A stretch of 41,862 bases of DNA from Clostridiales bacterium (GTDB lineage Bacteria; Bacillota; Clostridia; Oscillospirales; Acutalibacteraceae). Positions 31,692-40,415 of this stretch are shown one piece after another (positions within the stretch are counted from its first letter, which is position 1; every line of letters begins with the position of its first letter). Under the pieces are notes generated by a model. It was given only the letters and a program-made list of their open reading frames with translations. It did no database searches and had not been told where the DNA came from. The stretch spans positions 1 through 41,862 of the forward strand of contig JAAYSC010000071.1 of NCBI GenBank assembly GCA_012524025.1. Reading direction: 5' to 3'. Made by a program: the position numbers and the translations under genes.

Positions 31692-32123
31692 CTACTTTCT
31701 ATGTTTTAGCCAAGAGAAAAACTTGGCTAAAGGCCAAAACAAAACCCCCAAAGAAGGGAATATGTACCATGGGAAATCTATATCAATAAATTTTGAAAGC
31801 AAAAGCAAATCGGCAAAGAACAGAAGGGCTATGATTATAAAACTGCCAAAAAGGGCAAAGCCAAAACCGGCCAGCCTCCTCCTGCTTTCTTCTTCCTTGC
31901 TTATAATCTCTTCATGAACCGCAAGAACAGCCTTTAAGTCATCAATATCACCAAAATCGACTATGGCCTTATTTTCGGCATCTTCTTGGTTTTTACCAAG
32001 CTCCATCAGGTCGGCCACCTTCTCATTTAGGTTTAATATTATTTCGTGCATCAGATCTTCTTTATCGGGGCTGTCGGGTATGGTTTTAAAACTATTTTTA
32101 ACATGATCTTCAATTCTTCCCAT
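31692..32123 (-). CDS. small two-helix membrane protein with permease-prefix-like N-terminus
   Basis: The 143-residue protein begins MGRIEDHVKNSFKTIPDSPDKEDLMHEIILNLNEKVADLMELGKNQEDAENKAIVDFGD. This is the helical permease prefix domain that often accompanies PadR regulators (DUF1700-like). Two hydrophobic helices follow (about 90-112 and 120-138). A start at 32123 is chosen because AAAGGACC lies eight bases upstream; an ATG at 32168 would be closer to padR but has no ribosome site. Its role is unknown; family members act with PadR in membrane-stress or antibiotic-response operons. Confidence 0.78.
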   Translation of the reverse strand: MGRIEDHVKNSFKTIPDSPDKEDLMHEIILNLNEKVADLMELGKNQEDAENKAIVDFGDIDDLKAVLAVHEEIISKEEESRRRLAGFGFALFGSFIIIALLFFADLLLLSKFIDIDFPWYIFPSLGVLFWPLAKFFSWLKHRK

Positions 32124-32180
32124 TTTACAGGTCCTTTCCATGCTTATATTTTTATATCTGTCAGACATATGCCAAACGGA

Positions 32181-32507
32181 TTATGCTTCAGCTATAAAGA
32201 TATCAATAACCCGTTTTGTAAGCTTCCATTCCTCAATGCCCTGCAACAGATAGGCGCGGCCCAATTTTGTTATACGGTAATAACGCCTCTTACCGCCATG
32301 CGATACATTACCGGAATAGGACTCTATAAGCTCCTTTTTTTCCAAACGCTGAAAGACGGCATAAAGGGTGGCCTCTTTTATCTGAAATTGTTCTTGGGAG
32401 CGGGCAAAAATCTCTTTAGAAATCTCGTATCCATAGCGATCCTTCTCGCTCAAAAGTTTTAAAATAATGGCATCAAGATGCCCGCGGATAAGGTCGCTAC
32501 TTATCAT
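32181..32507 (-). CDS. PadR family transcriptional regulator
   Basis: The 108-residue protein has the PadR winged helix: GHLDAIILKLLSEKDRYGYEISKEIF, KEATLYAVFQRLEKKELIESY and GKRRYYRITKLGRAYL. It then has a short C-terminal helix used for dimerisation. ATG 32507 follows GGAGGCTGACTTG. It is the first gene of the operon padR-2TM-hemolysin III. Two near-palindromic sites around the promoter (32540-32591) imply autorepression. Confidence 0.9.
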   Translation of the reverse strand: MISSDLIRGHLDAIILKLLSEKDRYGYEISKEIFARSQEQFQIKEATLYAVFQRLEKKELIESYSGNVSHGGKRRYYRITKLGRAYLLQGIEEWKLTKRVIDIFIAEA

Positions 32508-32539
32508 CAAGTCAGCCTCCATAGCCTTTAAAAGGGAAA

Positions 32540-32558
32540 TACTCTATCTGATAAAGTA
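32540..32558. promoter_or_regulatory. operator candidate 1 for the PadR regulator
   Basis: TACTCTATC-T-GATAAAGTA is a 19-bp near-palindrome (one C/A mismatch pair in 9-bp arms). It lies just downstream of the -10 (32559-32564), over the start site. It matches the second copy at 32573-32591 at 17 of 19 positions. Confidence 0.7.
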
Positions 32559-32587
32559 ATAATAGCACACTTTACTCTATCTGTCAA
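32559..32587 (-). promoter_or_regulatory. promoter of the padR operon
   Basis: Minus strand TTGACA (32582-32587), 17 bp, TATTAT (32559-32564), bracketed by two operator-like repeats. Confidence 0.8.
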
Positions 32588-32591
32588 AGTA
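32573..32591. promoter_or_regulatory. operator candidate 2 for the PadR regulator
   Basis: TACTCTATC-T-GTCAAAGTA covers the -35. It is a direct repeat of the site at 32540-32558, 33 bp away, close to three helical turns, so two dimers would sit on the same face. Confidence 0.68.
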
Positions 32592-32596
32592 TTTTT

Positions 32597-32631
32597 GAAA
32601 AAAGAGCACGAAACTTTTACGGCTTCGTGCT
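32597..32631 (-). terminator. terminator of the gatCAB operon
   Basis: AGCACGAA (32605-32612) pairs with TTCGTGCT (32624-32631). On the minus strand CTTTTTTC follows. Confidence 0.85.
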
Positions 32632-32639
32632 TCGGCTTT

Positions 32640-34070
32640 TTAATCCAGTAATTCCTTTAACAATTTACTGACTTCCTGTGCGGGGGCCTGACCTCTTAAG
32701 GCTTTCATACTCTGCCCCATGAGGAATTGGAAGGCTTTTTTCTTACCGCTCTTGTACTCGTTTACGGATTTTTCGTTTTCGGCCACTACTTTTTCAACAG
32801 CGGCTTTTATGGCTGTGTTGTCAGTTAGAAGCTCTAAATTGTTTTCCTTTATATAGGCTTCCGGCTCCATGTTCTTGGCAAACACTTCCGCAAAAACCTT
32901 TTTGGCCGTCCCGCGGTTTATCTTGCCCTCTTTGAGCATGTTTATTATTTTGCCCAAATAAGATGGGTCAAAATCTATGTTTTCGGGTAGGGTTTGGCTG
33001 TCTTTTAAAAGCATGAGCAATTCGCCCATTATCCAATTTGCCGCTTCTTTGGGGTCGGCGCAAACCTTGGCCGTTTCTTCAAAGACCCTAACCAGATGGA
33101 CAGAATCGGTTATGATACCCGTGTCATATTCAGGGAGACCCAGCTCTTCTATGTAGCGTTTCTTTTTTTCTTCCGGCATTTCGGGTAAGGTTTTCCTGAC
33201 TTTCTCTATCATATCTTCGCTTATTGTAAGAGGGGGGAGGTCCGGGTCGGGGAAGTAGCGGTAGTCCAGGGCATCTTCCTTGGTCCGCATTGAAAAACTT
33301 TCACCCTTGTCGTCGTCCCAACGCCTGGTTTCTTGAATTATTTCTTCACCGTCTCGCAGCGCATCAATTTGCCTTTGGGTTTCGCTTTCTATGGCACGGG
33401 CTATGGCCCTGAATGAGTTGAGGTTTTTCATTTCGGTGCGCACGCCTAACTCTTGGCTGCCCTTGGGGCGGATGGAAAGGTTAATGTCCGCCCGTAAGGA
33501 GCCTTCTTGCATTTTACAGTCTGAAATGTCCGCATATTGCAAAATAGACCTTAATTTTTCAAGGTAACTTACAACTTCGGCGGCACTGCGAAAATCGGGT
33601 TCGCTTACAATTTCAAGCAAGGCAACACCCGCACGATTATAATCAACCAAGCTGGTGTCTGTAAAAGGGTCGTGTGACAGTTTGCCCGCATCTTCTTCCA
33701 TATGGATTTCTTTTATACGGATTTTTTTGGTTTGCCCTTCCTCATCCTCAACTTCCAGATAGCCATTCAGGCAGATAGGTTGGTAAAACTGGGTTGTTTG
33801 ATAGGCAGTGGGTGAGTCCGGATAAAAATAATGCTTGCGGTCAAACCTGTTTTGTAAGTTAATTTCACAATTGGTCGCCAAACCGGTTTTGATAGCCCTC
33901 TCAAGCACGGCCTCATTGAGAACAGGCAGAGCGCCCGGGAAGCCGGTGCAGCCTTCACATATGTGGCTGTTGGCTTCACCGCCGAAAAGCGTGGTACAGG
34001 AACAAAATATTTTTGACTTGCTTGAAAGTTCGGTGTGAACTTCCAGGCCGATTACAACTTCATAAGCCAT
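32640..34070 (-). CDS. gatB: aspartyl/glutamyl-tRNA amidotransferase subunit B
   Basis: The 476-residue subunit binds and activates the misacylated Glu-tRNA-Gln or Asp-tRNA-Asn in GatCAB. The N-terminus is YEVVIGLEVHTELSSKSKIFCSC, with zinc-type cysteines (CSC and CEGC). Family motifs include RFDRKHYFYPDSPTAYQTTQFYQPI, HMEEDAGK, DYNRAGVALLEIVSEPD and EMKNLNSFRAIARAIE. A YqeY-type tail ends KAFQFLMGQSMKALRGQAPAQEVSKLL. The start codon overlaps the gatA stop by one base (TAATG), so the two are coupled. Confidence 0.96.
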   Translation of the reverse strand: MAYEVVIGLEVHTELSSKSKIFCSCTTLFGGEANSHICEGCTGFPGALPVLNEAVLERAIKTGLATNCEINLQNRFDRKHYFYPDSPTAYQTTQFYQPICLNGYLEVEDEEGQTKKIRIKEIHMEEDAGKLSHDPFTDTSLVDYNRAGVALLEIVSEPDFRSAAEVVSYLEKLRSILQYADISDCKMQEGSLRADINLSIRPKGSQELGVRTEMKNLNSFRAIARAIESETQRQIDALRDGEEIIQETRRWDDDKGESFSMRTKEDALDYRYFPDPDLPPLTISEDMIEKVRKTLPEMPEEKKKRYIEELGLPEYDTGIITDSVHLVRVFEETAKVCADPKEAANWIMGELLMLLKDSQTLPENIDFDPSYLGKIINMLKEGKINRGTAKKVFAEVFAKNMEPEAYIKENNLELLTDNTAIKAAVEKVVAENEKSVNEYKSGKKKAFQFLMGQSMKALRGQAPAQEVSKLLKELLD

Positions 34071-35545
34071 TATGCCCTACCTCCTTGATCTTTCATGGGT
34101 TTTTGCAAATGAAAATCAGTGGCCTCTTGGAAGGTGAGACCAAGGCCTAAAAGATTGACCTCATCAAAGTGCTTACCCATCAACTGCATACCGATGGGTA
34201 GGCCGGACTTGTCAAAACCACAAGGGACAGACAAGGCCGGCAGACCAAGCAAGGCCGCAGGGGCTGTGTAAGCGCGTGAAGAGTCACAGTTAAATTGTTG
34301 GGCAAAATCCGCATCCGCAGAATAGGCACTTGAAGAAGAAACGGGGCCCAGTAAAAAGTCAAAGTCTTCAAAAACCTTGTCATAAGCCAAAGCCAAAAGT
34401 GTGCGAGCCTCTTGGGCCTTGAGGCAGTAGCGGTCATAATTTTCGCTGCCCAAAACAAAATTGCCAAACATCATTCGCAGCTTGGCAGCCTTGCCAAAGC
34501 CTTGGGAGCGGCTTTTTACATAAAGATCGAGCAAGTCTTCGGCCTCTTGCGAACTGTGGCCGTAGCGGATGCCGTCGTAGCGAGCCAGGCTTGAAGCAGC
34601 TTCTGCGGAAGCGATTACAGAATAAAGGGTAGCGGCCCATTCGTTTTCTTTAATCGTGGTTTCCTTAATTTCGGCACCCAAGCCTTCAAAGGTTTTAACT
34701 GCATCAAGCAGGGCATTTTTAATATCTTCATCAAGCTCGTCTGTGAAAAATTCTGTGGGCAGACCTATTTTTTTACCTTTAATGTCTTGCCCAAAGGCTG
34801 CCCTATAATCAAAAGTATAGTCATGGCAGGTAGCGTCACCCGAATCTTTGCCGGCTATAATTTCAAACAAAGCGGCACAATCCGCCAAGTCCTTACCCAT
34901 GGGGCCGATGGTGTCCATAGAAGCTGCCAAGGCGATAAGCCCGCGGCGCGAAACGGCACCGTAAGTCGGTCGTAGCCCACTGACTGAACAAAAAGCCGAC
35001 GGTTGGCGGATGGAACCGCCCGTATCCGAGCCCAGGGCTATGAAGCCCTCATCCCCGGCCAGGGCGGCCGCGTTACCGCCGGAAGAACCGCCGGGGACCT
35101 TGCTTTTGTCCCAAGGGTTGAAAGTGGGGCCAAAGTATGAGCTTTGTGTACCGGACCCAATGGCAAATTCATCCATGTTGGTCTTGCCGGCAACAATCAT
35201 ACCGGCCGCTTGAGCCTTCTCGATAACAAAGGCATCGTAAGGGGGCTTGAAATTTTCAAGCATTTTGGAACCTGCCGTTGTTCTTACCCCTTTTGTACAA
35301 ATATTGTCCTTAACAAGAAGGGGAACCCCGGCCAAGGGTGAAATCGGCTGCCCTTTATCAATCAGGCCTTGCACTTCCACGGCCCTTTGGTAAGCCTCTT
35401 CCTTACACAGGCTGATAAAGCTTTTGTGGTCATCTGCACCGGCTTCTGCAGCTTCATAGAGGGCGTCTAAAGCCCGGCTTACGGTAACTTCTTTTCTTTT
35501 TATTTTTTCCGCCAACTGCAGGGCGGTAAGCTTAACAAGACTCAT
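34070..35545 (-). CDS. gatA: aspartyl/glutamyl-tRNA amidotransferase subunit A
   Basis: The 491-residue amidase-signature enzyme releases ammonia from glutamine for GatB. The catalytic Lys-cisSer-Ser set is in VPLLVKDNICTKG (Lys), GGSSGGNAAALAG and GSDTGGSIRQPSAFCSVSGLRPTYG. The length is normal for the family. The ribosome site before ATG 35545 is weak (GCGGTG), consistent with coupling to gatC 17 bp upstream. Confidence 0.96.
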   Translation of the reverse strand: MSLVKLTALQLAEKIKRKEVTVSRALDALYEAAEAGADDHKSFISLCKEEAYQRAVEVQGLIDKGQPISPLAGVPLLVKDNICTKGVRTTAGSKMLENFKPPYDAFVIEKAQAAGMIVAGKTNMDEFAIGSGTQSSYFGPTFNPWDKSKVPGGSSGGNAAALAGDEGFIALGSDTGGSIRQPSAFCSVSGLRPTYGAVSRRGLIALAASMDTIGPMGKDLADCAALFEIIAGKDSGDATCHDYTFDYRAAFGQDIKGKKIGLPTEFFTDELDEDIKNALLDAVKTFEGLGAEIKETTIKENEWAATLYSVIASAEAASSLARYDGIRYGHSSQEAEDLLDLYVKSRSQGFGKAAKLRMMFGNFVLGSENYDRYCLKAQEARTLLALAYDKVFEDFDFLLGPVSSSSAYSADADFAQQFNCDSSRAYTAPAALLGLPALSVPCGFDKSGLPIGMQLMGKHFDEVNLLGLGLTFQEATDFHLQKPMKDQGGRA

Positions 35546-35562
35546 TTTTACACCGCGCTTTC

Positions 35563-35850
35563 TTAATCAAGGGTTTTGGGGACTTCAAAAAAGCCTTCCT
35601 TATGGCGTGGGGCTCTTTCAAGTAAGTCCCGGGCTTTGGGGCTGTCACCGACTGTATCGGCCCGTAAGACATTGGTCTTTTCGTTGGGGGAGATCATGGC
35701 AGAGGCGCCACGGCTGTCTATGCCGCCCAAAAAATCGGCAGCTTCAATCATTTGGCCCAAAAGCTGCGTGAACTCTTCCCTTTCGTCTTGTGTCAATTCA
35801 AGGCGGCTCAAGGCCTCAAGCTTTTTTACAGCCTCTTGGTTTATAGACAT
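35563..35850 (-). CDS. gatC: aspartyl/glutamyl-tRNA amidotransferase subunit C
   Basis: The 95-residue GatC stabilises the GatA-GatB complex. Typical features are VKKLEALSRLELTQDEREEFTQLLGQMIEAADFL, then a D-S-x-G-A segment and LRADTVGDSPKARDLLERAPRHKEGFFEVPKTL. ATG 35850 is chosen because AAAGGATG precedes it and the 95-residue length is right; longer readings to 35883 include the ribosome site. It is first in the gatC-gatA-gatB operon. Confidence 0.95.
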   Translation of the reverse strand: MSINQEAVKKLEALSRLELTQDEREEFTQLLGQMIEAADFLGGIDSRGASAMISPNEKTNVLRADTVGDSPKARDLLERAPRHKEGFFEVPKTLD

Positions 35851-35898
35851 TGAGGTCATCCTTTCAAATTCAAATAAAATCAATAAATTATGTGCATA

Positions 35899-35928
35899 AT
35901 AATAGCATGACAGGGGCCTGCTTGTAAA
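35899..35928 (-). promoter_or_regulatory. promoter of the gatCAB operon
   Basis: Minus strand TTTACA (35923-35928), 18-bp spacer, TATTAT (35899-35904). Confidence 0.65.
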
Positions 35929-35949
35929 GCTGAAAGCCCCCTATAAAAG

Positions 35950-35978
35950 CAAAAAGGGCCCTGCTTGCCGCAGGGCCC
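35950..35978 (-). terminator. terminator of the GGDEF/HD-GYP gene
   Basis: GGGCCCTGC (35956-35964) pairs with GCAGGGCCC (35970-35978). On the minus strand TTTTT follows, just upstream of the gatC promoter. Confidence 0.9.
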
Positions 35979-35989
35979 GGGGCCTTGAA

Positions 35990-38900
35990 TTAACTTTCTT
36001 TTTCGGGTTGCTTTAAAACTTTTTCGACAAGAATACGGACAATTTCACTGTCAAATTGACTGCCGGCGTATTTTCTAAGCTCTTTTACCGCATCTTCTTG
36101 TTTCATGGCTTTTCTGTAAAATCTGTCGGACCTCATTGCATCATAAGCATCGGCGACCGCAATAATTTTTGCGGGCAAAGAAATCTTTTCGCCGGACAAG
36201 CCGCGCGGATAGCCCAAGCCGTCGGGTCTTTCGTGATGTTCAAGTATATAGCGCGCAATTGAGCTGAATTCCGAAGCGGAAGACAAAATTCGATAACCGG
36301 TTTCACAATGGCGCTCTACAATTTTTCGCTCTTCGTCACTTAACTTACCCGGTTTGTTTAACACTTCTTCACTGACACCTATTTTACCGATATCATGCAT
36401 GAGACCGGCCAGCATTACTTGGTTGACCTGTGTGGATGAAAAACCCATTTGCTGTGCTATGGCTTCGCACAGTTCACCCACACGCTCGCTGTGGTACATT
36501 TCCCTTTCGCTTTTTTCGAAAAGAGAAGTCATAATCATGTCAATCGTTCGGCTGCGCATGCTGGAAGATTCAGTAAGTTTATGGCGATACATGGCGTTTT
36601 CGGCCTGCGTGAAGAGTTTGTCAAGGCTTGTGGAGGTGTCGGTTTTAACCGCATGCCCGGTTGAAAGGGACACGACCAAGTTATCCAAGCTTTCTTTTTC
36701 TGTTTGTTTATTGATTTGCGCCAGGATTTTTTCTGCACCTGCATTGTCTGTCTTGGGCAAGACCAAGACGAATTCGTCGCCGCCGATTCTTGCCAAAATA
36801 TCCGAAGGGCGGCGGGCCTTATGAAGGATTTGGGCAATTCGCCGCAATAAATCGTCACCGGCGGCATGCCCGAAAGCGTCGTTTGTAAGCTTTAAGCCGT
36901 TGACATCAGCCATAATAAGGGCCAGGGGCAGATTGGCCGCAGTGTCAAGCTCTTTAATATTCTTTTCATAGTAGCGCCTGTTGTGCAAACCTGTCAGATA
37001 ATCATGGTAGCTTAAATATTCAATTTCTTTCAGGCGCAAATGCTTTTCGGTAAAGTCACGAAAAACAAGCACAACACCCGTTGTTTCCCCGTTTTCATCC
37101 TTTATGGGTGAAGCTGTTTCTTCAATGAAGATACCTGTGCCGTCCGCCGAAGGCAAAATTGCGTGTGAAGGTGAGGTATGTGTGCCTTCACCGTCAAGTA
37201 TGAGGGAAGCCGAACTTTTAATGGGCTTGCCGTCTTTTTCACTTAAAAGGCAAAAAACTTCGTCAATATGGCGGCTCAAGACCGACACGGCTGCCTGCCC
37301 CAGCAGTTTTTGGGCTGCCTTGTTGACTATTGTTACCTTGCCTTGGGCATCGGTTGCGATAACTCCGTCACCGACGGATAAAAGCGTTGTTCTAAACTGC
37401 TCTTTTTCACGGTAGAGGTCGCGTTCCATGAGCTTTCTTGCGGTTATGTTTTGTGCTATTCCGCCAAGGGCTACGGGCCGGCCTTGGTCATCGGTTACAA
37501 GCTGGGTTTTGCAGTCCATTATAATTTCTTCACCATTGGCTTTGTAGTTTATTACTTCACCTTGCCAACTGCCGTTTTTTAGTGTAAGTTCAAAAATTTC
37601 TTTCTGTGTTGCGCCTTTTGTCGGGTCTTCACCGAAAACTTCAGTGCTTTTGCCCAAAATAGAACCCTTGCCAAAGTTACGGTCTTCGGTCTGTATTCGG
37701 TTGACATAGGTTATTTTGCCATTCAAGTCCGTGATGGTTATGTGTTCTTCAAGTTGGTCTAAAACAAGGGACTTAAGCCTCAATTCGTCACCTAATTTTT
37801 TGCGCTCGGTAATGTCTTCGATAAAGCCCAAACCCGATATGACCTTGCCCTCCTTGTCCAATATGGGGGCAAACTTACCCAGAAGAGCGACTTCTTTGCC
37901 GCCGATAAAAGTTTCATACATGCCGCGAAATTCGATGGTCTCACCCTTTAGGATTCTTTTTATGTATTCGACGGCCACGGGGCTTGACAGGCTGAGGGTG
38001 TCCAGCCCCAGTATACGCTCGCGGGGTGCCCCCAATATTTGTGATAAGGCATCGTTGCAGCTGATTATTATACCGTTTTTATCAAAATTCACTATGCCCA
38101 CGGGTGCAAATTCAAAAATGTTACGATAGTTTTCTTCGCTGGTAGTCAAGGCGTTGAGCAGACGGGATCTGTCCAAGGCGGCAGAAAGGAGGTTGCTGAA
38201 TTGGGCCAGGAGACGGATATGGTATTCATCACACTTTTTGTCGGCCCGGAGGCCGTCGATACCGATGAAACCAAAACAACTGTTATCAACATAAAGCGGG
38301 ATGGTGAAAACACATTTTGCTCCCCGCATTTTAGCAAAGTTTTCAATAGCGGGCCCGTTTTTGTCACCCGCATTTTCTTGGTAAAAGGCCGTTTTGCCTT
38401 TCTTGTGCAAGCCGACAAGGTCGCCTAAATTGTCCAAAGGCATTTTGGACAAATCGACCGGTGCCGGAGCGACACCGTCTGCCAACCACCGGGCCTTGCA
38501 GTCTAATTGGTCTGTGTCAAAATCATATTGACACAGATAAATCCTGTCTGCCCCTATAAGCTTGCCTATGCGGGCCAAGGCCTTTTGAACAATACCGTCT
38601 GTAACAGCGGAATCCGCAGGCATAAAGTCGGTAGAAATATCCAACAAAATTTGTTGAAAATCGCTGTACATTTGTGTTTTTTCTTTAGCCGAAAGGGCAG
38701 ATTTTTCCTCAAGCTTTGCCTGCTCGTTGGACAAGAGTAGTTGGAACTGTTTTTCCTTGAGCAAAAGATTGTTTTTATAAAGCATACTCAACATAACCAC
38801 TGCCAAGATAGAAAGCATGAAAAGGGCAAAGGTCTTGAGTGTTTTAGCGATTATGGGCTTAAACCAATTGCCAAGGGGGTAATCGACGCCGAGTACGGCA

Positions 38901-39430
38901 AAAACCTTGCCCGTCTCGGTGTGGCAAAGGGGTACGAGTACACTTTTCCATGTGCCCCAACGGTCATTTACAAGAGGGGTTACCAGGGCCTTGTTGCAAG
39001 GCTGGTTAAAAGCTTTAAAAAAAACGGGATCCGCTTCTTCATAGACTTTGCCCGGCGGAGCAAAATCGGGCGAATCGATACTTTCGGAATCAACAAGAAT
39101 CAGCAGGCTATCGCCCTTGTTTGTGTAAATATAGGCAAAGCGTGTGTCCGAATTTTCACCGATGAATCTTTCCAAACTTGATTTAACGGATGCATAGGCT
39201 TGGCCGGCAAGGTCCGATTCATCGGCTTGCAAAAGGTCTAATTTGTCAAGATCCAAGGCGGTTGACGCAGCTACAGCCACGGCCTTTGCGTTTTGCTCGG
39301 CCTCCCTCGTGTTGGATGAAAAGTCCAAATGTAAGAAAATAATACCTATCAAAAATATTAAGGTGTGGACCAGGGCAAAGAAAACGCGAAAACGAATTGC
39401 TCTCGATTTGTCTTTAAACTTCCTTTTCAT
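35990..39430 (-). CDS. membrane sensor with GAF, three PAS, GGDEF and HD-GYP domains
   Basis: The 1,146-residue protein has two membrane helices (about 14-34 and 198-216) around a 160-residue extracytoplasmic dCache-like sensor. Then come a GAF domain (about 260-420) and PAS domains near 430-540, 560-670 and 685-805. The GGDEF domain (about 810-970) has intact ARIGGDEFVLVLP and an RPSD I-site five residues upstream. The HD-GYP domain (about 985-1140) has HDIGKIG, the HH pair in EHHERPDGLGYP and the GYP motif. It could both make and degrade cyclic di-GMP. The start is ATG 39430 after GAGGAGCAGT. It is a single gene with its own terminator, divergent from the inositol-type operon. Confidence 0.92.
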   Translation of the reverse strand: MKRKFKDKSRAIRFRVFFALVHTLIFLIGIIFLHLDFSSNTREAEQNAKAVAVAASTALDLDKLDLLQADESDLAGQAYASVKSSLERFIGENSDTRFAYIYTNKGDSLLILVDSESIDSPDFAPPGKVYEEADPVFFKAFNQPCNKALVTPLVNDRWGTWKSVLVPLCHTETGKVFAVLGVDYPLGNWFKPIIAKTLKTFALFMLSILAVVMLSMLYKNNLLLKEKQFQLLLSNEQAKLEEKSALSAKEKTQMYSDFQQILLDISTDFMPADSAVTDGIVQKALARIGKLIGADRIYLCQYDFDTDQLDCKARWLADGVAPAPVDLSKMPLDNLGDLVGLHKKGKTAFYQENAGDKNGPAIENFAKMRGAKCVFTIPLYVDNSCFGFIGIDGLRADKKCDEYHIRLLAQFSNLLSAALDRSRLLNALTTSEENYRNIFEFAPVGIVNFDKNGIIISCNDALSQILGAPRERILGLDTLSLSSPVAVEYIKRILKGETIEFRGMYETFIGGKEVALLGKFAPILDKEGKVISGLGFIEDITERKKLGDELRLKSLVLDQLEEHITITDLNGKITYVNRIQTEDRNFGKGSILGKSTEVFGEDPTKGATQKEIFELTLKNGSWQGEVINYKANGEEIIMDCKTQLVTDDQGRPVALGGIAQNITARKLMERDLYREKEQFRTTLLSVGDGVIATDAQGKVTIVNKAAQKLLGQAAVSVLSRHIDEVFCLLSEKDGKPIKSSASLILDGEGTHTSPSHAILPSADGTGIFIEETASPIKDENGETTGVVLVFRDFTEKHLRLKEIEYLSYHDYLTGLHNRRYYEKNIKELDTAANLPLALIMADVNGLKLTNDAFGHAAGDDLLRRIAQILHKARRPSDILARIGGDEFVLVLPKTDNAGAEKILAQINKQTEKESLDNLVVSLSTGHAVKTDTSTSLDKLFTQAENAMYRHKLTESSSMRSRTIDMIMTSLFEKSEREMYHSERVGELCEAIAQQMGFSSTQVNQVMLAGLMHDIGKIGVSEEVLNKPGKLSDEERKIVERHCETGYRILSSASEFSSIARYILEHHERPDGLGYPRGLSGEKISLPAKIIAVADAYDAMRSDRFYRKAMKQEDAVKELRKYAGSQFDSEIVRILVEKVLKQPEKES

Positions 39431-39468
39431 ACTGCTCCTCAATTACTCAACGGCTTATAAGGACTTTC

Positions 39469-39497
39469 TTGCAATGGTATATATATGATGATATAAT
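39469..39497 (+). promoter_or_regulatory. promoter of the aldolase-iolC-transporter operon
   Basis: TTGCAA (39469-39474), 17 bp, TATAAT (39492-39497), with an AT-repeat spacer. The predicted leader is about 28 nt. Confidence 0.75.
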
Positions 39498-39531
39498 TTT
39501 TTTGAAAATATGGGTGTTTGGGGGGGCGCTT

Positions 39532-40377
39532 ATGCCACTTGTGAATATGAGCGAACTGTTGGACGAAGCCCGTCGGGGCGACTGGGCCCTTGGAAGCTTC
39601 AGCGTAGCTGATATGGAAATGGTTTTGGGTGTTTTGCAAGCGGCGGAAGAAGAAAAAAGCCCTGTAATACTCCAGATTGCAGAGGTTCGCCTGAAAAACT
39701 CGCCCTTGGAACTTATAGGCCCTCTCATGGTCTCGGCCGCAGAAAACGCCGATGTACCGGTTGCGGTTCATTTTGATCACGGCCTAACCTATGAAAACAT
39801 AGCCAAAGCCCTTGATTTTGGATTTTCTTCCGTTATGTTTGACGGTTCTGCCTTGAATTTTGAAGAAAATGTCAAAGGCACGCTTGAAATTGCAAGCTTG
39901 GCGGAAGAATACGGGGCGGATGTGGAAGCGGAAATAGGGGCGGTGGGCGGCAGTGAAGACGGCAGCCAAGATCTTGCCGTTCGCTACACCTCGCCGGAAG
40001 AAGCCCAGGCCTTTTACCGGCAAACCGGTGTGGATGCCCTGGCCGTGGCCATAGGAAATGCCCATGGCAATTATAGTAAAGAACCGCACTTAAGTTTTGA
40101 TATATTAGAAAAAATACAAAACAAACTTGAAATTCCTTTGGTTTTACATGGTGGAACCGGCCTTTCGGCGGAAGATTTTAAAAAATGCATAAGTCTGGGT
40201 ATCAAAAAAATCAATATAGCCACTGCTACTTTTGACTCGGTTGAAAGGGCAGTCGGCCAGGCCTATAAGGACGAAAAAGTGAAAGGTTACTATGACTTGC
40301 AGGCAGTAATGGTAAAAGCCGCCTATGAAAACGCTAAAAAACATATCAAAATTTTCGGAAGCGACGGTAAAGCATAA
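39532..40377 (+). CDS. iolJ: class II fructose-bisphosphate aldolase family, probably 6-phospho-5-dehydro-2-deoxygluconate aldolase
   Basis: The 281-residue zinc aldolase has HFDHGLTYE (zinc ligands), SSVMFDGSALNFEEN, DVEAEIGAVGGSEDG, AIGNAHGNYS, VLHGGTGLS and KINIATATFDS. The family covers fructose-1,6-bisphosphate, tagatose-1,6-bisphosphate and 6-phospho-5-dehydro-2-deoxygluconate (IolJ) aldolases. IolJ is preferred because an IolC kinase follows 38 bp downstream; a generic FBA cannot be excluded. The ribosome site is an unusual run of seven G (39520-39526) a few bases before ATG 39532. A longer reading from 39469 would overlap the promoter and is rejected. Confidence 0.85.
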   Translation: MPLVNMSELLDEARRGDWALGSFSVADMEMVLGVLQAAEEEKSPVILQIAEVRLKNSPLELIGPLMVSAAENADVPVAVHFDHGLTYENIAKALDFGFSSVMFDGSALNFEENVKGTLEIASLAEEYGADVEAEIGAVGGSEDGSQDLAVRYTSPEEAQAFYRQTGVDALAVAIGNAHGNYSKEPHLSFDILEKIQNKLEIPLVLHGGTGLSAEDFKKCISLGIKKINIATATFDSVERAVGQAYKDEKVKGYYDLQAVMVKAAYENAKKHIKIFGSDGKA

Positions 40378-40415
40378 TTGCTTTACACTCAAAATAAAGA
40401 TAGGAAGGTATTGAC

